From a bacterium (GTDB taxonomy: Bacteria > Patescibacteriota > Patescibacteriia > UBA9934): a DNA stretch of 41,991 nucleotides. Below are positions 18,739 through 28,971 of the stretch, in pieces (the first letter of the stretch is position 1; every line of letters starts with the position of its first letter). Below the pieces are notes generated by a model. It made no database searches and was not told the origin of the DNA. It saw only the letters and a program-made list of their open reading frames with translations. The translations under genes and the position numbers were made by a program. The stretch covers positions 1 to 41,991 of the forward strand of contig JAGVNL010000013.1 of the NCBI GenBank assembly GCA_020053275.1, in the 5' to 3' direction.

Positions 18739-19713
18739 ATGAATAAGAAGACCGATAACAGAAAGGCACTCATTTTTCAGGCCAAAAATGGAGCCATAGA
18801 ACTGCGAGGGGATACTAAAAAACAGACTATTTGGGCAACACAGGCTCAAATTGCTGAGGTTTTTGGTATTGAACGTTCGGTCGTCACCAAGCATATTAAC
18901 GGTATCTTTAAAGATGAAGAATTACAGACTGATGCAGTATGTGCAAAATTTGCACATACTGCCAGTGACGGTAAGACATATCAGATAATGTTCTACAATC
19001 TTGATATTATTCTGTCTATTGGTTATAGAACGAATTCAACGAGGGCTATTCAATTCCGCCAGTGGGCCAACAAAACTCTAAGACAACATATCACGAAGGG
19101 CTATACCATTAATCCAAGAGTAGTTAAGCGACATTATGCAGAGTTCCAGGATGCTATTGAGAATATAAAATTCCTGTTGCCGGAGGGATCGGCGATAGAT
19201 CATGCCAGTGTATTGGAATTGATTTCGACATTCGCAAACACATGGTTGTCGCTTGATGCTTATGATAAGGATGAGCTGCCAAGTAAGGGGATGACAAAGA
19301 AAAATGTAGCCGTAACGGCCGAGCAATTGAGTCAAGCTTTAGTTGAGTTTAAGGCTGTATTGGTTAAGAAAGGTGAGGCTACGGAATTATTTGGTCGCGA
19401 AGGGGCATCGGGTAGTATCGAAGGCATTATTGGTAATGTAATGCAGTCTTTTGCTGGGCAACAGATGTATTCGACTGTTGAAGAGAAGGCAGCTAATTTG
19501 CTGTATTTTGTGGTTAAGAATCATCCGTTTATTGACGGTAATAAACGAAGCGGTGCATATGCGTTTATTTGGTTTTTGCGACGAGCTGGAATACTTGAGA
19601 AGAGCAAGATTACTCCGCCAGCTTTGACTGCTATAACTTTATTTATTGCGGAGAGTGATCCAAGGAATAAAGAGAGAATGGTTAAGTTGGTCGTGCAGAT
19701 GCTTAGGAAATAG
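18739..19713 (+). CDS. RhuM-family protein fused to a Fic/Doc-like C-terminal domain
   Basis: IWATQAQIAEVFGIERSVVTKHINGIFKDEEL (RhuM-type); HPFIDGNKRSGAY Fic/Doc motif. Confidence 0.85.
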   Translation: MNKKTDNRKALIFQAKNGAIELRGDTKKQTIWATQAQIAEVFGIERSVVTKHINGIFKDEELQTDAVCAKFAHTASDGKTYQIMFYNLDIILSIGYRTNSTRAIQFRQWANKTLRQHITKGYTINPRVVKRHYAEFQDAIENIKFLLPEGSAIDHASVLELISTFANTWLSLDAYDKDELPSKGMTKKNVAVTAEQLSQALVEFKAVLVKKGEATELFGREGASGSIEGIIGNVMQSFAGQQMYSTVEEKAANLLYFVVKNHPFIDGNKRSGAYAFIWFLRRAGILEKSKITPPALTAITLFIAESDPRNKERMVKLVVQMLRK

Positions 19714-19748
19714 TCGACCTAAAACAAAAGTGCTATACTGTGAGCAGT

Positions 19749-20930
19749 ATGGTAAAAAGTGTGCAGAAGAGAAGCGGGGCGGGGAAGAGGCCGCTCAGTA
19801 GGAGTTTGCGGATGTATCAGCGGATTGCGGTGGCCTTTGTGATCGGGACATTTTTGTTATTATTAGTTGTTTTGTATTTGTCGGTTTCCCGGGCGACAAT
19901 TCATGTGGTGCCTAGTCCAAAGCTGGTCAGCACTACAGCGGAGGTGCAGGTAGTACCCAGCCCTGTGGCGCAGGGTGACATGACTGGAGTTGTAGTAGAA
20001 CAGACATTTAGTCAGGTAAAGACATTTAATTTACCAAGTGATGGTGGGACTCCGGTGTCGCAGAAGTCGACGGGGATTGTGACACTAATAAATAAGACGA
20101 GTTCGCCGCAAACATTAGTCGCAACGACGAGATTATTGTCCAATGAAAATGCTACGCTTTTCCGGTTAGATAATTATACGACTGTGCCAGCCAACGGGCA
20201 GATAGAGACCACTGTTCATGCCGATCAGCCTGGTACTGCAGGCGATATTGGACCAGTACAGTTTACTATCCCTGGATTGTCACAATCGCAACAGAAGGAT
20301 ATTTATGCGGTGAGTATTAATGCGATGACTGGCGGGGTGGCGTATGTGCATATTTTGACTGAACAAGATTTGAATGATGCTGTGAATTCGTTGACGGATG
20401 AGATTGTGAATGCGGCTAAAACTACGCTAGCGACTGGTGTCGACCGCAGTATTTTTGCTGGTGAAGCGTATAGGATTGAGGTACTGGAGCGAAAGAGCGA
20501 CAAACAGCCAGGGACCGAGACAGGGTCGTTCAATGTGTCATTGTCCGTGAAAATTGGTGCGGTGTATTATGGTGATTCGTTGTTGCGTGAGGCGGTAGGT
20601 GTTGATTTGGTTAAGCGGTTACCAACTGATTATGTGATGTCGAGTGTGAACGCGGACGGTTTGCTGGTGACTGTGAATGAGGCTGATGCGCAAAATAATA
20701 CTGCCAGTCTGTCTGTTTATTTGGACGGTGTTGGGGTGATCGCTGAGACGGCGGAGGTGTTTGCTAAGGAGAGGTTTGTGGGGCGATCGGCGCAAGAGGT
20801 TGTGACTTTACTTTCAGCTTCGGAAGGTGTGGCAAGTACAAATGTTACATTTACACCGTTTTGGCTACGGCGTATTCCGACCTTGCAAGATCATATTTCA
20901 CTCGATATTCAAGCGCCAGCAGCACCGTAG
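19749..20930 (+). CDS. Membrane-anchored protein, possibly baseplate J-like
   Basis: Single N-terminal TM; GIVTLINKTSSPQTLVATTRL...PANGQIETTVHADQPGTAGDIGP. Confidence 0.5.
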   Translation: MVKSVQKRSGAGKRPLSRSLRMYQRIAVAFVIGTFLLLLVVLYLSVSRATIHVVPSPKLVSTTAEVQVVPSPVAQGDMTGVVVEQTFSQVKTFNLPSDGGTPVSQKSTGIVTLINKTSSPQTLVATTRLLSNENATLFRLDNYTTVPANGQIETTVHADQPGTAGDIGPVQFTIPGLSQSQQKDIYAVSINAMTGGVAYVHILTEQDLNDAVNSLTDEIVNAAKTTLATGVDRSIFAGEAYRIEVLERKSDKQPGTETGSFNVSLSVKIGAVYYGDSLLREAVGVDLVKRLPTDYVMSSVNADGLLVTVNEADAQNNTASLSVYLDGVGVIAETAEVFAKERFVGRSAQEVVTLLSASEGVASTNVTFTPFWLRRIPTLQDHISLDIQAPAAP

Positions 20931-20949
20931 TTGACGATTATCGAGTAGG

Positions 20950-21115
20950 GATTTAGAATGGAATTATTCGCGATGAAGGAGCTACCAACTCTGGAGTGAA
21001 TACAAATTTAGAAAAGTGTCCTATGAGGCTTCGGCTAAGTAGGGAAGTTGGGTGGAACCCCCCGTGCCCGGGGCCCGATGCTATCGTTTTTATGAATGAT
21101 GGATCGGGCGTTTTT
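20950..21115 (+). promoter_or_regulatory. Probable T-box leader of thrS
   Basis: T-box-like GGGTGGAACC (21050-21059); terminator GCCCGAT/ATCGGGC (21073-21079/21103-21109) + TTTTT; immediately upstream of thrS; candidate specifier ACC. Confidence 0.72.
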
Positions 21116-21139
21116 AATTCATGTCCAACTTAAGACAAT

Positions 21140-22882
21140 ATGAATAATCACGAATTAGAACACTTGCGACATTCGTTGGCACATTTACTAGCAGCGGCAG
21201 TGCTGGAGTTTTACCCAGATGCTAAACGAACCATCGGACCGGCGATTGATGACGGTTTTTATTACGATTTTGCTTTTAGTTCGCCAATCAGTGATGATGA
21301 GTTGCCGAAGATTGAGGCAAGAATGCGAGAATTGTTGCCGACTTGGCAGAGTTTTGTTGGTCAAGAAATTACAGCAGATGAGGCTCGGGCTAAGTTTGCG
21401 GATAACAAATATAAGTTGGAGTTGATAAACGAGTTTGCGGGCGAAGGCCAGTCGTTGACACTCTATACTTCGGGGAGTTATAGCGATTTGTGTCGTGGTG
21501 GTCATGCGGACGATTTGAGCATGATTGATCCGGACTGTTTTACTTTGAGTAAGTTGGCCGGTGCGTACTGGCGAGGGGATGAGAAGAACGACCAGCTGAC
21601 ACGCATTTATGGTATTGCGTTTGCCACTAAGGCTGAACGAGATGCGCATTTGCTGATGCAAGAGGAGGCTAAACGACGCGATCACCGCAAGCTTGGCGTC
21701 GAACTAGACTTGTTTGCTTTCTCGCCGTTGGTTGGTTCTGGACTGCCATTATTTACACCTCGCGGTACTGTGCTGCGTGATCAGCTAACGGCTTTTGTGT
21801 GGAGTTTAATGAAGCCGTATGGTTATCAGAAGGTGAATATTCCACACATGGCCAAGAGTGATTTATATAAAACGAGTGGTCACTGGGATAAATTTGCGGA
21901 CGACATTTTTCATGTGTCTAGCAAGAAGACGGATGACGCGTTTGTGCTAAAGCCGATGAATTGTCCGCACCATACACAAATCTACGCCAGTCGTGCCAGG
22001 AGTTATCGTGATTTGCCGTTGCGCTTTAGCGAGGTGACGACGGTGTATCGCGATGAGAATACTGGGCAGCTGCAAGGATTGTCGCGAGTGCGGTCCATTA
22101 CTCAGGATGACGCGCATGTATTTTGTCGACTAGATCAGGTGAAGGATGAAGCGCGAGCGATTGCTGAAATCATTGGTAAGTTTTATGCGGCGTTTCAGAT
22201 GCCGTTGTCTGTGCGATTGTCGGTTAACGATCCTGCTAAGCCAGAGGCGTATTTGGGAGGGGTGGAGGTTTGGGCGACGGCTGTTGGTACGCTAAAAGAG
22301 TTGCTGTCCGAGATGGGTAAAGAATATGAGATTGGTGTTGGTGAGGCAGCTTTTTATGGCCCGAAGATCGACTTTATTGCCACGGACGCGATTGGGAGGC
22401 AATGGCAGCTGGCCACTGTGCAGCTGGACTTTAATTTGCCGGAGCGGTTTGAGCTTGAATATGTTGATAGCGATAACGAAAAGAAGCGACCAGTCATGCT
22501 ACACCGAGCAATTTTAGGATCCGTTGAACGCTTTATTGGCCTGATGATTGAGCACTATGCTGGGGCGTTCCCAATGTGGTTGGCGCCAGAGCAGATCAGG
22601 TTGGCTACGGTGGCGGAGGAGTTCGCGCCGTTTGCCAAGCAGTTAATGAAGCAGCTAGATGACGCCGGACTGCGCGTTACGCTTGATGATAGCAATGAAA
22701 AACTTGGTAAGAAAATAAGGAGTGCGGCGATGGAGAAGGTGCCATGGACGGTGGTGATTGGTGGCAAGGAAGCCGAGGGTGGTGACTTTAAGATAAAAGT
22801 ATTTGGTCAAGAAGCAGACATAATAATCACGCAGGCAAACTTCGTGGCTGAAGCGGCAGCTGGTGGCGCTTTGCCTTGCTAG
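21140..22882 (+). CDS. thrS: Threonyl-tRNA synthetase (lacking TGS domain)
   Basis: RHSLAHLLAAAV, MNCPHHTQIYASRARSYRDLPLR, anticodon-binding domain; starts at the editing-domain region. Confidence 0.95.
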   Translation: MNNHELEHLRHSLAHLLAAAVLEFYPDAKRTIGPAIDDGFYYDFAFSSPISDDELPKIEARMRELLPTWQSFVGQEITADEARAKFADNKYKLELINEFAGEGQSLTLYTSGSYSDLCRGGHADDLSMIDPDCFTLSKLAGAYWRGDEKNDQLTRIYGIAFATKAERDAHLLMQEEAKRRDHRKLGVELDLFAFSPLVGSGLPLFTPRGTVLRDQLTAFVWSLMKPYGYQKVNIPHMAKSDLYKTSGHWDKFADDIFHVSSKKTDDAFVLKPMNCPHHTQIYASRARSYRDLPLRFSEVTTVYRDENTGQLQGLSRVRSITQDDAHVFCRLDQVKDEARAIAEIIGKFYAAFQMPLSVRLSVNDPAKPEAYLGGVEVWATAVGTLKELLSEMGKEYEIGVGEAAFYGPKIDFIATDAIGRQWQLATVQLDFNLPERFELEYVDSDNEKKRPVMLHRAILGSVERFIGLMIEHYAGAFPMWLAPEQIRLATVAEEFAPFAKQLMKQLDDAGLRVTLDDSNEKLGKKIRSAAMEKVPWTVVIGGKEAEGGDFKIKVFGQEADIIITQANFVAEAAAGGALPC

Positions 22883-23808
22883 CTGCGGAAAAGATTTTTG
22901 AGACGGGAGAAGAAGCCTGCTGATGCGGGCTTTTTTTCTGATTTAGCACGATCTTGATAAGTTTCTCGAGTATCATTATTGAACCACGCTGCATCTTCTT
23001 TACCAATAGATTCGGCGAGTTTTTTATTGCGGCTTTTGACGAATTGTTCGTACTTTACATCTTCTTGGAAGCCGCCGACTTGTAATTTGTTTTGTTGTTC
23101 TTTTGTCCAGGCAATTTGTTGTTCTGGTGTCATTGGAGTTGTATTGAATGGTTTATGTTCTTTGATTGTTGGTGAGCCAGTTGGTAATTTAGTTTCAAAG
23201 GATTTTGCGGTTAGGTCACGCTTGGTAGGAGCTGTTCGTGTATCATTAGGATTTTCTTCGTTGTAGTCTCGCATTAACAACGCGCCGAGTTTTTGGCGTT
23301 CTTGGTTTAAACGAGCGAGAAAGACTGCGGTTGTTTCGTCGCCTTTTGGGCTAGCTTCAATAAGGCCAGTTAGTTCTGTGATGTTTTTGCGAAGTTGGTT
23401 GATTGGAGTCTCTGGAGCAGGTTTGGCGGCTCGGCGGTCTTGTCTGCCTGGAAGTTGGCCAGTGGCTTCTTGGCTTGGTGGTCGCTCGACTTTTCGTCTT
23501 TGTACTCCGGCATCTCTCCTGTCGATGTCAGCTGTGAATTCGCCTCTTCGATTTAGCACCGCATGATCAGCTTGTTCATCCCGTTCATTGTCAGATGAGT
23601 ATTTTAGAGCATTAAAGCCGGTTGGTGTTTCCTGAAAATCGTCGATTGGTAATGAGGGATTATTAAGAGTACGCGCTGTTTTTTCGACGATGGCGCTTTT
23701 GTGCTCTGCCTCTGGTTCTAGTGGTCTTAGAGACTTTTCGTCTTGAAGCTCTGTTTGATAGCGATGATCGCTGCTTTCTTGTTCTGGTTTGTAGGCTCGT
23801 TCTGGCAT
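22879..23808 (-). CDS. Hypothetical charged protein
   Basis: Long ORF with host-like codon use, start MPERAYKPEQ; no recognised fold. Confidence 0.55.
   Translation of the reverse strand: MPERAYKPEQESSDHRYQTELQDEKSLRPLEPEAEHKSAIVEKTARTLNNPSLPIDDFQETPTGFNALKYSSDNERDEQADHAVLNRRGEFTADIDRRDAGVQRRKVERPPSQEATGQLPGRQDRRAAKPAPETPINQLRKNITELTGLIEASPKGDETTAVFLARLNQERQKLGALLMRDYNEENPNDTRTAPTKRDLTAKSFETKLPTGSPTIKEHKPFNTTPMTPEQQIAWTKEQQNKLQVGGFQEDVKYEQFVKSRNKKLAESIGKEDAAWFNNDTRETYQDRAKSEKKPASAGFFSRLKNLFRS
22914..22937 (+). terminator. Intrinsic terminator for thrS
   Basis: AGCCTGCtgatGCGGGCTTTTTTT. Confidence 0.75.
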
Positions 23809-23890
23809 ATAGATATTTTGTTCAAGTATAGCATAAGACTTGACAAAATCGCATTTTTTCGCTAGGTTGACGCTACCCAGGGAGGGTAAG

Positions 23891-24451
23891 ATGAACATTT
23901 CAACGATGCCTTCGAAGGTGATTCCGTTCGGTTCTGAAAAACTTCGCCGTCGGTCAGGAGCCAGGCTTGTGCTGCTGGATGGCGGCAGGGAAAACTGGCC
24001 GTATAGGCGGTATGCGTTGGTCTATCTACCCACACTTAATGGTTTCCTTGAAGAGATCATGGAGACCATGTGGCGTGGGGCCAGAGCCAAAAACGAGCCG
24101 ATTGATCCAGACCTGTTCTACTATGTCATGGTTTACCTGGAGCAGGTAATCAAGCAGCGCGGGTTTCTGGGTGATGCTCAGACAGAACGGGTGGCAATGC
24201 TGGACCGTCTTGCCTGGAGTAGCCCAAACTTCAGTCGGTTCCTGCACTCTGGCCATTACGGGTATGTGGAAAACTACCTCATGGTGAACGAACGCGGCCT
24301 TGAGCCGTTCTTCGAAGCACAAGAGGTGGAGTTGACCATCATCAGCCGTGAGCTGGCCAACCAGCTGCTACGCTACGGCCTGCTGGCGATCTCTGATCAC
24401 TTTGCTGTGTCGTCGTTCCTCAAGGCAGTTGGTCCCAAATACGGCGGTTAA
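23891..24451 (+). CDS. Hypothetical protein, compositional outlier
   Basis: GGAGGGTAAG RBS before ATG; GC-rich codon use unlike neighbours. Confidence 0.6.
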   Translation: MNISTMPSKVIPFGSEKLRRRSGARLVLLDGGRENWPYRRYALVYLPTLNGFLEEIMETMWRGARAKNEPIDPDLFYYVMVYLEQVIKQRGFLGDAQTERVAMLDRLAWSSPNFSRFLHSGHYGYVENYLMVNERGLEPFFEAQEVELTIISRELANQLLRYGLLAISDHFAVSSFLKAVGPKYGG

Positions 24452-24564
24452 CGCTGCCGTCACGCTCGTCGCTCACGGTCTTGGTAATTCGAGGCCGTGT
24501 TGCTTTTCTTCGAGCTTTCTGGGGCTAGTCACGAACTAAAAAGTCGGCTAAGATTTACTCTATT

Positions 24565-25458
24565 ATGAATAAGATTAAAGTTATAGCAGTAGTTGGGCCG
24601 ACGGCTTCGGGGAAGACGGAAGTTGGTATTAGGTTGGCGCAGGCACTTGACGGTGAAGTTATTTGTGTTGATTCGCGGACTGTTTATAAGGGGATGGATA
24701 TTGGGACGGCTAAGGTTGATTCTTCAGTGGAAGAGGCGCCGCATTGGGGGATTGATTTGGTGCAGCCTGATGAGGCTTTTACGGTGGCGGATTTTGTTGA
24801 ATATGCGAAAAAGAAAATTAGTGATATTCAACGACGAGGGAAATTGCCGATTTTGGTTGGAGGGACTGGTTTGTATTTTAGAGCGTTGCTTGATGGTTTG
24901 ACATTAACAGATGTTGAGGCAGATCCGAAGTTACGAATTGAATTGGAAGCGAAGAGTACAGAGGATCTTCTTGAACTTTTAGGTGAGCATGACCCAGAAG
25001 CGGCGAGTACGATTGATGAGAAAAACAGACGGAGAATTGTGCGAGCATTGGAAGTTGTGATGACTACGGGGACTACCTTGAAGAGTCAACAGAAGGCGGT
25101 TGAGACGCTGTATGAAGTGTTGTGGCTCGGCATGGAGGTAGAACGGGAGGTTTTGTTTGAACGAATTAATAGCAGAGTTGATGAGATGATCGGCAGTGGC
25201 CTGGTTGATGAGGCTCGAGGATTGCTTGTGAAGTATGGAGCTGAGAGTCAGGCGATGTCTGGGATTGGGTACAGACAGCTGGCACAATTTTTTGCAGGAA
25301 AATTGCCATTACGAGAGGCGATTGAACGCATCAAAATAGATTCACGACATTACGCAAAACGGCAGCTGACTTGGTTTAAGGCAGACTGCCGCGTGGTGTG
25401 GGTGATGACTGTGGTCGAAGCTCTAACCGAAGCGAAGAAGTGGCTCGGTGATATTTAA
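24565..25458 (+). CDS. miaA: tRNA dimethylallyltransferase
   Basis: VVGPTASGKTEVGIRLA, DSRTVYKGMDIGTAK, HWGIDLVQPDE. Confidence 0.95.
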   Translation: MNKIKVIAVVGPTASGKTEVGIRLAQALDGEVICVDSRTVYKGMDIGTAKVDSSVEEAPHWGIDLVQPDEAFTVADFVEYAKKKISDIQRRGKLPILVGGTGLYFRALLDGLTLTDVEADPKLRIELEAKSTEDLLELLGEHDPEAASTIDEKNRRRIVRALEVVMTTGTTLKSQQKAVETLYEVLWLGMEVEREVLFERINSRVDEMIGSGLVDEARGLLVKYGAESQAMSGIGYRQLAQFFAGKLPLREAIERIKIDSRHYAKRQLTWFKADCRVVWVMTVVEALTEAKKWLGDI

Positions 25459-26927
25459 GCGATGGCTTCAAGGATAGATTGCAGGGCGATATCAGGATCT
25501 ACATTGCCTTTGGTGGCACGCATTAGTTGGCCGAGGAAAAACTGCAGAAGTTTGACTTCGCCATTTTTGTAGCGGGTGACTTCGTTCTGGTGCTTGGCGA
25601 TGATGCTAGTGATGATGGCCGTGAGGGCAGCGCCACTGTCGATTTTGACTGCGCCTAAACTTTCCATAGTGTGCGGTGCGCTCCAGCCGTTGCTTAGCAT
25701 AGCGCTCAGAACTTCGAGGCCCTTGGTGGCGGTGAGTTGGTTGCTCACGATGAGGCTAAGGAATTCGGCAAAGTTGGCTGGGGTAATTTGAGCTTCAGTT
25801 ATTTCAATTTTGCGGTCGGCGAGTAGGGCGGTGAGCTTTGTTAGTAGCCAGCCTGCTAGGAGCTTGGTGAGCTTTGGGCTTGGCTCGAGGTCTACCATTA
25901 GTTCAGAATATGTTTGTTCGGCGAAGTTGGCGAGTGCAGGAGTTTCTACGAGCTGGCGGGCGTCGTCAGCTTTAAAGCCGTATTCGCTAATGAAGCGAGT
26001 GCGTTTGGCGGCTGGGAGTTCTGGCATGAGGAGACGCATTTCTGTAGCCATGTTGGCGAGTTCTAGCGGTGGGATGTCTGGTTCTGGGAAGAAGCGATAA
26101 TCCGCAGCGTCTTCTTTGACGCGTTGTTCTTCCGTCACGCCGGCAACATCGTTCCAGCCGCGGGTGGTGGTTTTGAGAGGTGGAGTACCAGCTTCCCAGA
26201 GTTTTGTTTGACGAGAGATTTCGTAGGCAATGGCGCGTTCAACAGCACGGAAGGAGTTGAGGTTTTTGAGTTCTGTTTTGGTGTTGAGTGGGCCGATGAA
26301 GTTATTGTCAGCGTCGACCTCACGCAGAGAAATGTTGACATCGCACCTGAGCTGGCCTTTTTCCATGTCGCCATTACTTACGCCGAGAGTACGGACGAGC
26401 AAGCGGAGTTCGTAGAGGTAGGCTTTGGCTTCGGCGGCTGAATGCATGTCTGGTTTGGTGACGATTTCGCAGAGGGCTGTGCCACCGCGATTGAAGTCGA
26501 CATAGGTTTGGCCGTCAGCGCCATGGATGTTTTTGCCAGCGTCTTCTTCTAAATGTAGCCGTTCGAGACCGATGCGTACTGGGTTTGGTTGACCTGGGAC
26601 TTCGAGGTAGAGGTACCCTTCGGTCATGACGGGGAGGTCAAACTGCGAGATTTGGTAGGCTTTTGGGAGGTCGGGGTAAAAATAATGTTTGCGGTCAAAT
26701 TTACTGTGAGGAGTGATGGTGCCGTTCAAGGCGAGACCGAGAAGTACGGCAAAACGAACAGCTTGTTTATTGGGAACGGGCAGTGTGCCTGGGTGAGCCA
26801 AGCAAATTGGACAGACATTGGTGTTTGGCGAGCTGGCGTCGATATTAGTTGAACAGCCGCAAAAGAGTTTGCTATTGGTACTCAACTGAATGTGAGTTTC
26901 GAGGCCGATGACTGGAAGAAAACGCAT
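25455..26927 (-). CDS. gatB: Asp-tRNA(Asn)/Glu-tRNA(Gln) amidotransferase subunit B
   Basis: GLETHIQLSTNSKLFCGCS, HLEEDAGKNIH, LRCDVNISLR, TKTELKNLNSFRAVERAI. Confidence 0.96.
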   Translation of the reverse strand: MRFLPVIGLETHIQLSTNSKLFCGCSTNIDASSPNTNVCPICLAHPGTLPVPNKQAVRFAVLLGLALNGTITPHSKFDRKHYFYPDLPKAYQISQFDLPVMTEGYLYLEVPGQPNPVRIGLERLHLEEDAGKNIHGADGQTYVDFNRGGTALCEIVTKPDMHSAAEAKAYLYELRLLVRTLGVSNGDMEKGQLRCDVNISLREVDADNNFIGPLNTKTELKNLNSFRAVERAIAYEISRQTKLWEAGTPPLKTTTRGWNDVAGVTEEQRVKEDAADYRFFPEPDIPPLELANMATEMRLLMPELPAAKRTRFISEYGFKADDARQLVETPALANFAEQTYSELMVDLEPSPKLTKLLAGWLLTKLTALLADRKIEITEAQITPANFAEFLSLIVSNQLTATKGLEVLSAMLSNGWSAPHTMESLGAVKIDSGAALTAIITSIIAKHQNEVTRYKNGEVKLLQFFLGQLMRATKGNVDPDIALQSILEAIA

Positions 26928-26938
26928 ACTTTGTTACT

Positions 26939-27706
26939 TTACTCGGCTTTGAGGGCTTGGTAAAGGAGGGTGGTGTAAATGATGATAAGTGGGAATAGAG
27001 TGATTTCTAGGAGTTTGATGAGGGAGTCGGCGGCCAGAGGTGGCGTTAGTTGATCAAACTCTAGGCCTGGATGAATGCCGAATGCCAGGAGGATGAAACC
27101 GGTGATGATTAGATAGGTAAAAGAGATGATTAAGGTGAAGCTCCAAAAGCGGATAAAGACAGGCCAGAAACGCTCACGGATTAGGTTGCGACTGCTAAGT
27201 AAGGCGGCGGTACCGGTGGTGTTTTCAAAAAGGACTGCGAGAGTAGCGAAGGCAAACCAGGTTGTAAAAATGATTCCTGGGATTACCAGAAGATAGCCAA
27301 CTACGGTGATTAGACCGCCAATGATCATGACCCACAGAACGGAGGCGATATTTTTTTGCGCCAAAATGTTGGCGGAAGTACTGGCTGCTAACTGAGCGGA
27401 AGCGCTGGCGTGTTTGGTTTGCCAGATTGGGATATGAAGGACGATGGTATTGTAAGTGATGATGATAGTGATGATGAGGGCAATGTTGGCGATGAGGTCT
27501 AGGGCGGCGGCGAGGTCTGATGATCCGAGAGTTACACGGATGATGATATGGGCAATGATTGGTAGTAAAAGCCAACCGGTGTAACCCAGGATGGCGTTGA
27601 GGTTCTGACGAATGAGTTTGAGGCTGCTACCAAGAAGAGAAAAGAAGCTAGGAAGCGTTTGGTTTGTAGGTGTCGACAAGGCTTTGGAAGACATAATAGT
27701 TGGCAA
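26939..27706 (-). CDS. Multi-pass membrane protein
   Basis: Multiple hydrophobic helices; resembles the adjacent membrane protein. Confidence 0.6.
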   Translation of the reverse strand: MPTIMSSKALSTPTNQTLPSFFSLLGSSLKLIRQNLNAILGYTGWLLLPIIAHIIIRVTLGSSDLAAALDLIANIALIITIIITYNTIVLHIPIWQTKHASASAQLAASTSANILAQKNIASVLWVMIIGGLITVVGYLLVIPGIIFTTWFAFATLAVLFENTTGTAALLSSRNLIRERFWPVFIRFWSFTLIISFTYLIITGFILLAFGIHPGLEFDQLTPPLAADSLIKLLEITLFPLIIIYTTLLYQALKAE

Positions 27707-28505
27707 TCACTAAGAATGGAACTGTAAGTGCTGTGAGCGCAACGTTTGCTATGTCGTTTAAAATGAACAATGGGAGGATGAGGCTGGACGACCCAACGGC
27801 GAGTAGTGAGAAGAAGAAATGGAGAATGTTTGGTGCAAGGAAGATGATTATGGCAACGACCAGGTTTGGAATGATTATACGAAGTAACACTGCCCACCAA
27901 CGGTTGTTAATTAGGTTGCGAGCGCGTTGTAGCGATTTAATGATACTGAGGTTCTCGAGCATTAGTGAATATGGTGCCGAGATGGTGGTGATGCCGATCC
28001 AGGCGACGATACAAGCGGCGATAGCGGTACCGAAGAGTAGGAACATTGCTCCCGCCAGGAAGGCTGGTAGACTGTTGCTATATATCGTAGCTGCTGAGAG
28101 TATGAAGATGGCAGCGCCTGGTAATAAGCAGAGAATAATGATGACAATTAGGATAATGGCAATTAGGATTGAAAGAGCGAGGGATGGCCAGAACTTTTTC
28201 CAGGCTAGTTTATAGATAGCTGAGGAATTTATTTTTTTGTTTTGAACTTCGGCGTCGACGGTGAAAATTAAGGCGTTGAAGGTCCAGATACTGGCTACTA
28301 CATAAACAAGCGTGCCAACGATAGTACAGATGGCGCTGATGATGAGAGGTGTAAGGTTGCTGTTTGAGTATAGTAATGTGGCAGCGATAAAAAATGGAGT
28401 ACCTGCGAAGAGGTAGAGTGAGACACTGAGTAAGTTTTTGAAGTATTTTTTGTAGTGATGAACGGTTTGATCGAGGACTTGTCCGACGCTGATGAGTGAT
28501 GCCAT
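27648..28505 (-). CDS. Multi-pass membrane protein
   Basis: Multiple TM helices, start MASLISVGQVLDQTVHHYKKYFKN; overlaps the next gene. Confidence 0.6.
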   Translation of the reverse strand: MASLISVGQVLDQTVHHYKKYFKNLLSVSLYLFAGTPFFIAATLLYSNSNLTPLIISAICTIVGTLVYVVASIWTFNALIFTVDAEVQNKKINSSAIYKLAWKKFWPSLALSILIAIILIVIIILCLLPGAAIFILSAATIYSNSLPAFLAGAMFLLFGTAIAACIVAWIGITTISAPYSLMLENLSIIKSLQRARNLINNRWWAVLLRIIIPNLVVAIIIFLAPNILHFFFSLLAVGSSSLILPLFILNDIANVALTALTVPFLVIANYYVFQSLVDTYKPNAS

Positions 28506-28539
28506 AGAGATAAATATATTTGGGTATAGTATAGCAGGC

Positions 28540-28971
28540 TTAGCCCGTTGACCCAAATCCGCCGCGATTGCCGTCTGATATTTCGCTTGCGAGTTCGGTG
28601 AAGGTGGCTTGTGGGCTTGGGAGAACTATGGCTTGAGCCACGCGGTCGCCGGCTTTGAGAGAGACTGGGGAGTCGGTGATGTTCTCTATAATTAGGCCGA
28701 TGATGTCGTTTGGGCCGTGGTAGTCAGAGTCGATTATACCGACGCCGTTGGCTAAGGCGATGCCTTTTTTTATAGAGTTGGAACTGCGGGAGGTGATGAG
28801 GAGAAAATATCCGACGGGGATTTGGATGATTAGTCCGGTGCTTGTTTTGACGAAGCTGCGGGGAGGGATGGTGAGGTCTTCAATTATGGCAAGATCAAAG
28901 CCAGCGGCGCCGGATGTTTGGTAGGCGGGAGTGAGGGCGGTGGGGGAGGTTTTTTTGAAGGAGATTATCAT
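28540..28971 (-). CDS. dut: dUTP diphosphatase
   Basis: GAAGFDLA, SRSSNSIKKG, GVGIIDSDYHG, GDRVAQAIVL, NRGGFGSTG. Confidence 0.96.
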   Translation of the reverse strand: MIISFKKTSPTALTPAYQTSGAAGFDLAIIEDLTIPPRSFVKTSTGLIIQIPVGYFLLITSRSSNSIKKGIALANGVGIIDSDYHGPNDIIGLIIENITDSPVSLKAGDRVAQAIVLPSPQATFTELASEISDGNRGGFGSTG

